64,000 nt of DNA, taken from Bacteroidota bacterium. Its GTDB lineage: Bacteria > Bacteroidota > Bacteroidia > Chitinophagales > Chitinophagaceae. This document shows positions 26,544 to 33,509 of this stretch, piece after piece. Positions within the stretch are counted from its first letter, which is position 1. Each line of letters begins with the position of its first letter. The notes beneath the pieces were generated by a model. It saw nothing but the letters and a program-made list of their open reading frames with translations. It was not told the DNA's origin and made no database searches. The stretch lies in assembly GCA_030706605.1 (NCBI GenBank), contig JAUZOE010000019.1, forward strand, positions 1 through 64,000, in the 5' to 3' direction. The position numbers and the translations under genes were made by a program.

Positions 26544-27353
26544 TTATCCGTTAGTAGAAAATCCGGGATAGAGCAACATGCCTCCATCGGCAAAAATAGT
26601 GGTGCCAGTCAGGTAGTCTGATTCATCACTTGCAAGCCATACAGCCACTTTACCAATATCTTCCGGCTCTCCAATACGGCCATACGGTATAAGTGTAAGT
26701 AGTTTATTGAGCGCTTCGGGAGTACTCCACGCAGATTCATTAATATGAGTTTTGATAGCGCCCGGGCCAATTGAATTTACCCTTATTTTTTTGGGTGCCA
26801 GTTCCTGGGCCATACTTTTCATTAACAGGTCAATTCCTCCTTTGCTCGCCGCATAATTTACATGGCCTGCCCATGGAATCACCTGGTGTACACTGCTCAT
26901 GCAAATAATTTTCCCGGCAGCCATACTCCTTTCATGGACTACTCCCCTTTTTAAAAATTCTTTAACCGCTTCACGTGCACATAAAAATTGTCCTGTAAGA
27001 TTGACATTGATTACTAATTGCCAATCAGCAAGACTCATGTTTTCAAATGGCGAATCCTTTTGTAATCCTGCGTTATTTACCAAAATATCTATAGTACCAT
27101 ATTTAGCAAACATCTGCTGAAACATGCCCGACACTTCATCTTCTTTACTTACATCCGCTTTTATAGCAATAGCATTACCTCCATTGTTTTCAATTTGTTT
27201 TACAACCGCTTCTGCGTCTTCAGGATGGCTGACATAATTCACCACCACATTTGCGCCATCATTGGCCAATGCAATTGCTACTGCCATTCCTATTCCACTA
27301 TTAGCTCCGGTTACCAGGGCACTCTGCCCTTTTAATTTTGGATTAAGATTCAT
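26544..27353 (-). CDS. Short-chain dehydrogenase (glucose 1-dehydrogenase-like SDR)
   Basis: The 269-residue classical SDR has T-G-A-N-S-G-I-G (nucleotide site, about 15-22), N-N-A-G (about 92-95), catalytic S-S-V and Y-A-A-S-K (Tyr-x-x-x-Lys) and the P-G-A-I-K-T-H end signature. Its overall sequence resembles NAD(P)-dependent glucose 1-dehydrogenases. The substrate is unproven. It ends 13 bp before the glycosidase start on the same strand, so the two are probably an operon, consistent with oxidation of a released sugar. Confidence 0.9.
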   Translation of the reverse strand: MNLNPKLKGQSALVTGANSGIGMAVAIALANDGANVVVNYVSHPEDAEAVVKQIENNGGNAIAIKADVSKEDEVSGMFQQMFAKYGTIDILVNNAGLQKDSPFENMSLADWQLVINVNLTGQFLCAREAVKEFLKRGVVHERSMAAGKIICMSSVHQVIPWAGHVNYAASKGGIDLLMKSMAQELAPKKIRVNSIGPGAIKTHINESAWSTPEALNKLLTLIPYGRIGEPEDIGKVAVWLASDESDYLTGTTIFADGGMLLYPGFSTNG

Positions 27354-27620
27354 ATAGATATATTTAAAATGTTTTACTCATTGAGTAGGAAATATTGTGC
27401 CAAAACGGAAAGGTAAATGGATTCATTCCTGATTTTATCGTTTTTTTTTAAAATAACAAAATCACAAACTGCTTTCAATTATTCAATCTTATATTTTTTT
27501 GGAGCACTTTATCTAAATTCTTAATAAAAAGAGAATAGATTCATCCAATTTATTGTTCATTTTTTCGTTTACTATTTATTCATCTTTTTCTGAATTATTT
27601 TTTTAACGAAAAAACTACTT

Positions 27621-28088
27621 ATGAAAAATTTATTTCTCTTCATCTTTTGTGGTTTTTCATTTTACAGTTATGCACAAGTTCATTCGGCAATAACGCCTGA
27701 AGCAAGTTCATTTTATAACTATGCCATGCAGTCCATCAAGCCGGAGATCAAAAATCTTATCAGGAAAAAAGCCAATAGTTTAAAAGGTAAAACTATAAAT
27801 ACCGAGAGTCTTTCTGACGCATTAAAAAAAGAACCATTATTACATAAAATGAACCAGCATGATTTGGAAGCAATTTCGGTGTTAATAATGGTACAGGTAT
27901 CAGAAAATACAGATGCGGATTTAAAAAACCTGGTAATGAAAATGCGTAGAAAAAATGAGCAGAGTACATTCGATAGTATTAAAACCGAAACTCTTTTGGA
28001 TCAGAAAAGTGACATAGCCAAAAGCATCAACATGGCGATGAAAAAAATTTCTCCTTCACAGGAAAGTGCTATTAATAATTTAAAATAG
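27621..28088 (+). CDS. Exported helical protein of unknown function
   Basis: The 155-residue product starts with a signal peptide (M-K-N-L-F-L-F-I-F-C-G-F-S-F-Y-S-Y-A-Q). The mature part is charged and predicted helical, with many K, S and M residues (M-K-M-R-R-K-N-E, S-D-I-A-K-S-I-N-M-A-M-K-K-I). No family is recognised. The coding assignment rests on the signal peptide and regular codon pattern. It lies 89 bp before trmB on the same strand. Confidence 0.65.
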   Translation: MKNLFLFIFCGFSFYSYAQVHSAITPEASSFYNYAMQSIKPEIKNLIRKKANSLKGKTINTESLSDALKKEPLLHKMNQHDLEAISVLIMVQVSENTDADLKNLVMKMRRKNEQSTFDSIKTETLLDQKSDIAKSINMAMKKISPSQESAINNLK

Positions 28089-28162
28089 GCACCAGCTGAT
28101 ACCCAATTGCGAGGATCGGTTTCAATTCCGGTATTCATTTTCCCAAATACTTTCCTACACCT

Positions 28163-28170
28163 TATTTTTG
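28163..28170 (+). promoter_or_regulatory. -7 element giving a leaderless or near-leaderless trmB transcript
   Basis: TATTTTTG fits TAnnTTTG. The trmB ATG begins only 7 bp after it, where Bacteroidota transcription normally starts. A clear -33 TTTG is absent, so this is a candidate only. Confidence 0.45.
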
Positions 28171-28177
28171 CGCACCT

Positions 28178-28876
28178 ATGGCGCAAAAAAAATTAAAGAG
28201 ATTTGGTGAGATAAAAACATTTCCCAATGTATTGGAATACCCGGAAAATATGAAAGGGCAGTGGCATGAATTTTTTAAGAATGACCATCAAATTGTATTA
28301 GAACTTGCTTGTGGTAAAGGAGAATATACCACGGGTCTTGCGAAAATGTATCCACATCAAAATTTTATTGGGGTAGATATTAAAGGAAACCGACTTTGGG
28401 TAGGTGCAAAATATTCTTTGCTAAATGACTTGAAAAACGCAGCATTTTTAAGAACGCAAATTGATAAAATCAATCAATATTTTTTTCGGGGTGAGGTTGA
28501 TGAAATATGGATCACTTTTCCTGATCCTCAATTGAGGCTATCGAAGGCAAATAAAAGATTGACTCATCCAAGCTTCTTAAGATTATACAGGCAAATACTA
28601 AAAGCCAATGGGAAAATACATTTAAAAACAGACTCTCCTGACTTATATTTTTTTACCAAAATGGTTATCGAATTATACCAGATTAAAATAATTACAGATT
28701 ATAATAATGTTTATGGAGAAGAAAATTTACCAGATGAGTTGAAAATCAAAACACATTATGAGCAACTTGATATTGCAAAAAGTAATACTATATTTTATCT
28801 TTGTTTTTCTTTGCCCGAAATAATTCCGGATAATAATGAAAAGCTTACCCATCTTCTAAAAAAACAAGCTCAATGA
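28178..28876 (+). CDS. trmB: tRNA (guanine46-N7)-methyltransferase
   Basis: TrmB adds m7G at position 46 of the tRNA variable loop, using SAM. The SAM site L-E-L-A-C-G-K-G-E-Y begins near residue 42, followed by F-I-G-V-D-I-K-G-N-R-L-W. The catalytic and binding region I-W-I-T-F-P-D-P-Q-L-R and the L-K-T-D-S-P-D segment are diagnostic. The length is 232 residues. The stop overlaps the start of the DUF5522 gene by 4 bp, so they are coupled. Confidence 0.95.
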   Translation: MAQKKLKRFGEIKTFPNVLEYPENMKGQWHEFFKNDHQIVLELACGKGEYTTGLAKMYPHQNFIGVDIKGNRLWVGAKYSLLNDLKNAAFLRTQIDKINQYFFRGEVDEIWITFPDPQLRLSKANKRLTHPSFLRLYRQILKANGKIHLKTDSPDLYFFTKMVIELYQIKIITDYNNVYGEENLPDELKIKTHYEQLDIAKSNTIFYLCFSLPEIIPDNNEKLTHLLKKQAQ

Positions 28877-29079
28877 GTATTGACAATGAATTAATTGAAG
28901 GAATTCATTTTTATTATAATGAAAATAGATTCATTGTATTTACTGAAAAGTACCATTTAGAAAGAGGGGGTTGTTGTGGTAATGGCTGCAGGCATTGCCC
29001 TTATCATTACGAAAATGTAGCAGAACAGGCAAGACAAAAATTATTAGCCTTAAAGAAACATGAAAAGAAAAAATCCTGA
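28873..29079 (+). CDS. DUF5522 small cysteine-rich protein
   Basis: This 68-residue protein has the family motif G-G-C-C-G-N-G-C-R-H-C-P-Y (C34, C35, C39, C42). Its tight cysteine cluster suggests iron-sulfur or zinc binding. DUF5522 proteins are widespread and have no proven role. Here it is overlapped by trmB (4 bp) and itself overlaps the alkyltransferase-like gene by 20 bp, which argues for a nucleic-acid-linked role, by context only. Confidence 0.88.
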   Translation: MSIDNELIEGIHFYYNENRFIVFTEKYHLERGGCCGNGCRHCPYHYENVAEQARQKLLALKKHEKKKS

Positions 29080-29452
29080 ACATTTGAAAGTGGCTAAAGA
29101 AACCGCCCGTGCTACTACGAAGCAATACACATTTTTTGAAGATGTATATGCTGTAGTCCGACAAATTCCTAAAGGTAGGGTTACCTCATATGGCGCTATC
29201 GCTAATTATCTCGGAACAAAACTTTCTGCCCGAATGGTAGGCTGGGCAATGAATGCCGCACATCATGCATTTCCCAAAGTACCTGCGCATAGGGTAGTAA
29301 ACCGTAATGGAATGTTAACCGGGAAAGCTCATTTTGCCACTCCTGATCTTATGCAGCAATTATTGTCAAAAGAGAAAATAAAAGTGGAAAATGATACTGT
29401 TGTCAATTTTGATAAACTATTTTGGGATCCGGCCAAAGAATTACAACTATGA
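29060..29452 (+). CDS. Alkyltransferase-like protein (MGMT family lacking the acceptor cysteine)
   Basis: The C-terminal DNA-binding domain of O6-alkylguanine alkyltransferases is present: V-R-Q-I-P-K-G-R-V-T-S-Y-G-A-I-A, then V-G-W-A-M-N-A-A-H and the active-site region V-P-A-H-R-V (74-79). The acceptor cysteine of P-C-H-R-V is replaced by alanine (A76), as in ATL proteins, which bind alkylated guanine and recruit nucleotide excision repair rather than repairing it directly. The short length (130 residues) and absent N-terminal domain also fit. The assigned start overlaps DUF5522 by 20 bp; a later start cannot be excluded. Confidence 0.88.
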   Translation: MKRKNPEHLKVAKETARATTKQYTFFEDVYAVVRQIPKGRVTSYGAIANYLGTKLSARMVGWAMNAAHHAFPKVPAHRVVNRNGMLTGKAHFATPDLMQQLLSKEKIKVENDTVVNFDKLFWDPAKELQL

Positions 29453-29472
29453 ACACTGTTGGTCATAAAAAA

Positions 29473-32400
29473 CTAAATTGTAATCACATGCAGTCCCGCT
29501 TTTTTCAATGCTTCATTTAGTTTTGACAATTCAATGGTTTTTATTTTTATCCAGACTTCTTCAAGTTTTTTCAACTGTAATTCTTCAGTATTAACAGCAT
29601 CGATAGTCCTGATGGCTGGTGGCATGTCTGATTCTTGTAATATATTGAAAGAGGAAACAAATGAACTATAAACCTGGCCAAAATTTTTCATTTTCCCGTT
29701 CGGCCTTATAGTTTCAATATTGATTATTTTTTGATCTAACTTATTTAGTGAATCAGCCAATACGCCGGTTTCATTAGCAGAAAGTCTTTGAATTTGTTGA
29801 TGCAGGTCTATTGTCTCGTCAGATATCCTGGTGATTGTTTTTCTTCCTTTATAGCAAATCATTGATAAATCAAATTGTTTTTGTAAATCCTTTTCAGGAG
29901 TTTTTACTCTTGGATCCATTTTAATCATTAAGGGCTGAGTAAATGTTTGGCCATTCACTGATAATTTAATTGTATAATTTCCCGGCATAACCCAAGGCGA
30001 AGTGGGCGAAGGTGCTGTATTTTTATAAATAGCCGCACTCGGAAATGAAGGGGGAAGATTAAGCGGATCATAATGCATATCCCATACAAGCCTGTGTGTA
30101 CCTGATTTTGCTGATAATATATGTTGTGGCCTGATCCAATAAAGAGGAATATCTACCTCAGGAATTTTATATAGAGTATCATTACTACTATAGTGTCTTA
30201 TGCTATTTCCCTTTGCATCAAGGATGTCGAGTGTAACTTCCCCTTTAGCATTATCTTTTAAATAATAATCAATGATAGCCCCATCGGGTGGGTTTTGCCC
30301 GGCAGGTTCATCAGGTGGTAAAGGAGTATCTGTATTAGTGTTCCATCTTACGCGAAATGCAGTTCCCGGTTTGAATAAGGTATTCTGCTCTGCCATTTTT
30401 TTATCGATTTGGCGAAGCCGGCTTATATCGTCTAATATCCAGAAACCTCTTCCATGAGTAGCAACGACAAGGTCATTGTTTTTAATAATCAGATCCCGGA
30501 CAGAGGTTGCAGGCATGTTTAAACGAAGTGTCTGCCAATTATTACCATCATCAAAAGAAACATACATTGCAGTTTCAGAGGCTGCGAATAATAGTCCCAT
30601 TTTTTTCGGATCTTCCCTGACAGCATTGATAGGTTCATCGGGTAATCCATTTACTATTTTCTGCCATGTTTTGCCCCCGTCTTTTGTTTTATAAATATAA
30701 GGATGAAGATCATCACATCGAAGCCTGTTGACCGCAGCATACGCAGTATTGACATCAAAATGACCTGCATCCATTAAGGAAATTTTGCTCCATGAAGTTA
30801 TTTCAACCGGGGTTACATTTTTCCATGTTTTGCCCCCGTTTTTTGTAACATGGATTAATCCATCATCCGTTCCGGCCCAAATCGTGTTGATATCAAGAGG
30901 TGAGGTTGCAACTGTATAAATAACACCACGGCGAGACATCTTCTTAATGGCACCATCGTTATAAATACCAACACTTGAAGGAATATCCCAGCTTTCTCTT
31001 GACAGATCAGGACTTATGACCTGCCAGCTATCACCACCATTTTGTGTTTTAAACAAAACATTGCCAGCATAATATAAAGTTCTGTGATCGACAGGAGAAA
31101 AAATTACAGGTTCTGTACGTACAAACCTATAATTAATATTTTGTTTACCTTCTGGCGTTATATTTTGAACCTGGCCTGTTAATTTATTATATTTTGTTAT
31201 TTTGCCACCATATACAATATTAGAGTTGAGTGGATCCGGTGCAACATAGCCATACTCCTGTGCACCTACCGGATGCCAATCTCTAAAAGTAATTTGCCCG
31301 TCATTTCCTCTTGACGCAATTCCCACTGAGCCGCTTTCCTGCTGGCCGCTATATACATTATATGGGAAATCGTTGTCTGCACTAACATGATATAATTGAG
31401 CCGTTGGCTGGTTGTACCAGGAACTCCATGTATCGCCTCCGTTTACGGTAATGATGGCACCCTGGTCGCCTGTTACCAGCATTATTTTTGTATCATTCGG
31501 ATTGATCCATATATCTTGATAATCATCTCCTCCCGGAGCTCCGCGAATTCCCTTCCAGGTTTTGCCTCCGTCAACCGACTTCCACACTACAATGCTGGTA
31601 CTATATACGATTTCAGCATTTTTGGGATCTACCATTAATTCCGGAACATCACCACCGCCAATTCTTGCTTCAGGCCTTCCATCATCCGAAATTTTTTCCC
31701 AGTTTTCGCCTCCATTATTTGAACGATAGATACCCATCCCTTTACCGGTTCCATAATCATTAGGTTCTGTTGTACCAATAGCTACATATAGGGTTTGGGA
31801 AGATGAGGGCGAAATAGCAATATGAGCTTGTACTAAATTATCGGGTAATCCATTATATAATTTTTTCCACATGTTACCTCCGTCAACAGATTTAAAAATA
31901 CCTCCCTTGGTTCCAGCCCATTCTCCATTTTCCCAGGGACCTTCGCGGGATTCCCAAAGAGTTGCAAAAATTATATTTGGATTATTGGGATCAATAGCCA
32001 CATCATCCCCACCTGTATTCTCATCTACATATAGAATTTTTTCAAAAGTTTTACCACCGTTTTCAGAGCGATAAATTCCTCTTTCATTGTTGGGCCCATA
32101 GGGATGGCCCAATACCGCAACAAAAAGTCTCTCCGGATTTTTATTATCAACTGCAATTTTTGGAATTTGTTGGCCATCCTGTAGACCAAGATGGGTCCAG
32201 GTTTTACCAGCATCTATAGATTTATAAATACCATTACCTGTTGACAGATCGGGACGATGCAATCCTTCTCCGCTTCCTACATAAATAATATTCGGATCAG
32301 ATGGCGCTACTACAATGGTACCTATGGAACCTGTAGATTCACTATCAAAAATGGGAAACCATGTTCTTCCATAATCTGTTGTTTTCCATACTCCGCCATT

Positions 32401-32601
32401 ATTGACACCAATGTAAAAGACATTGGTGTGTTGTGGCACACCCGCAGCACCAACAGTTCTGCCACCACGGTATGGACCAATACTTCGCCATTTCAAGCCC
32501 TTTAATAATGAAGAATTATAAGGTTGAGCCTGCATGGAGGAGGTGAAGAACGATAAAAATACCATTAACAGAAACTGGGGGAGACAGCTACTTTTTTTCA
32601 T
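29473..32601 (-). CDS. Secreted VPS10/BNR-repeat beta-propeller protein
   Basis: The 1042-residue protein starts with a signal peptide (M-K-K-S-S-C-L-P-Q-F-L-L-M-V-F-L ... S-M-Q-A-Q). It then carries about ten sialidase-type Asp-box motifs of the form S-x-D-G-G-K-T-W (for example S-I-D-A-G-K-T-W, S-V-D-G-G-K-T-W, T-Q-N-G-G-D-S-W, T-K-D-G-G-K-T-W), which build a sortilin/Vps10-like propeller. The opening L-K-W-R-S-I-G-P-Y-R-G-G-R is typical of this Bacteroidota family. The C-terminal 350 residues include a D-P-R-V segment and a helical tail. The family is often labelled glycosyl hydrolase without demonstrated activity. It has no T9SS domain. Confidence 0.88.
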   Translation of the reverse strand: MKKSSCLPQFLLMVFLSFFTSSMQAQPYNSSLLKGLKWRSIGPYRGGRTVGAAGVPQHTNVFYIGVNNGGVWKTTDYGRTWFPIFDSESTGSIGTIVVAPSDPNIIYVGSGEGLHRPDLSTGNGIYKSIDAGKTWTHLGLQDGQQIPKIAVDNKNPERLFVAVLGHPYGPNNERGIYRSENGGKTFEKILYVDENTGGDDVAIDPNNPNIIFATLWESREGPWENGEWAGTKGGIFKSVDGGNMWKKLYNGLPDNLVQAHIAISPSSSQTLYVAIGTTEPNDYGTGKGMGIYRSNNGGENWEKISDDGRPEARIGGGDVPELMVDPKNAEIVYSTSIVVWKSVDGGKTWKGIRGAPGGDDYQDIWINPNDTKIMLVTGDQGAIITVNGGDTWSSWYNQPTAQLYHVSADNDFPYNVYSGQQESGSVGIASRGNDGQITFRDWHPVGAQEYGYVAPDPLNSNIVYGGKITKYNKLTGQVQNITPEGKQNINYRFVRTEPVIFSPVDHRTLYYAGNVLFKTQNGGDSWQVISPDLSRESWDIPSSVGIYNDGAIKKMSRRGVIYTVATSPLDINTIWAGTDDGLIHVTKNGGKTWKNVTPVEITSWSKISLMDAGHFDVNTAYAAVNRLRCDDLHPYIYKTKDGGKTWQKIVNGLPDEPINAVREDPKKMGLLFAASETAMYVSFDDGNNWQTLRLNMPATSVRDLIIKNNDLVVATHGRGFWILDDISRLRQIDKKMAEQNTLFKPGTAFRVRWNTNTDTPLPPDEPAGQNPPDGAIIDYYLKDNAKGEVTLDILDAKGNSIRHYSSNDTLYKIPEVDIPLYWIRPQHILSAKSGTHRLVWDMHYDPLNLPPSFPSAAIYKNTAPSPTSPWVMPGNYTIKLSVNGQTFTQPLMIKMDPRVKTPEKDLQKQFDLSMICYKGRKTITRISDETIDLHQQIQRLSANETGVLADSLNKLDQKIINIETIRPNGKMKNFGQVYSSFVSSFNILQESDMPPAIRTIDAVNTEELQLKKLEEVWIKIKTIELSKLNEALKKAGLHVITI

Positions 32602-32897
32602 AATGATTGAGGCTTAATGTATTTTAGATAGTTAGGGTTTCTAAAAAAAATGAAGCAATATAATACCATACTATTAAAAATACGCTATATCAATGGTTTA
32701 ATCGAACAAAAATAGCCATCAAAAATCACATCGGCGGCATCAACTTTAAGGTGAGCGCAAGCAAAATGTAAATAAAGAAGTATTGAAATTTTATATACTT
32801 TGCTGTATAAAGACCGAAAGGAAAGTATTTGTTAATGCAGATAGTATTACAATTCCATTGAAAATGCAATTATGACCAGCATTTTATCTTAAAAATT
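32602..32897. other. Intergenic region between the BNR protein and rpsT
   Basis: About 300 bp of AT-rich sequence before the rpsT terminator. It should contain the minus-strand promoter of the BNR gene, but no CAAAnnTA match was found. No ORF, tRNA or strong hairpin is visible. Confidence 0.4.
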
Positions 32898-32932
32898 AAA
32901 AAACCCGTCAATATGAAAAAGACGGGTTTTTT
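32898..32932. terminator. Bidirectional terminator downstream of rpsT
   Basis: A 12-bp perfect stem (32898-32909 with 32921-32932, core ACCCGTC/GACGGGT) encloses an 11-base loop, with A-runs on one side and T-runs on the other. It lies 21 bp beyond the rpsT stop and would end rpsT transcription on the minus strand. It could also act on the plus strand. Confidence 0.85.
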
Positions 32933-32953
32933 AGAAAAAAATTTATAAATATC

Positions 32954-33211
32954 TTATTTCTCAAGAGATTGTATGCTCCTGGTCAGTTTGCTTTTTAAAT
33001 TCGCAGCTTTGTTTTTATGAATAATCCCGCGTTTTGCCAATTTATCAATTCTTGAAATTATATTAGGAATTTTTTCAGTAGCAGCAGTCTTATTATCAAT
33101 TGCTTTGAAATCGCGAATGGTATTACGGGTTGTTTTACCCTGGTAGCGATTACGCTCATTGCGCTTAGCATTTTTACGTACACTTTTCTTAGTTGCTGAA
33201 TGATTTGCCAT
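32954..33211 (-). CDS. rpsT: 30S ribosomal protein S20
   Basis: S20 binds 16S rRNA at the base of the 30S body. The 85-residue product is highly basic and helical: M-A-N-H-S-A-T-K-K-S-V-R-K-N-A-K-R, then T-I-R-D-F-K-A-I and K-R-G-I-I-H-K-N-K-A-A-N-L-K-S-K-L, all classic for S20. It is monocistronic, with its own terminator. A near-consensus -7 (CGAAGATA on the plus strand at 33232-33239) lies upstream. Confidence 0.97.
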   Translation of the reverse strand: MANHSATKKSVRKNAKRNERNRYQGKTTRNTIRDFKAIDNKTAATEKIPNIISRIDKLAKRGIIHKNKAANLKSKLTRSIQSLEK

Positions 33212-33509
33212 TAAATAAAATTTTTGGGCTGCGAAGATAGGAATAATATCGAAGAAATTGCATTTATTTTTTAAGTAATTGGCAATTTATTTTTCTTGTC
33301 AAAGACCTATTCAATAAATAAAGATGCATTTTTTCTTGCTTAAATCGCTAATGATTTCCATAAATTTTTTGTAATTGGTATTCTACTAAATTTATCTTTA
33401 TAAAAAACACACGATATTTGCATTATAATTCTTCATTTTAATTCTAAAATATTAGAACGTTCCTGAATATAATATTTCAGGAGAACTTGATAAAAATCCA
33501 CTATTCATC

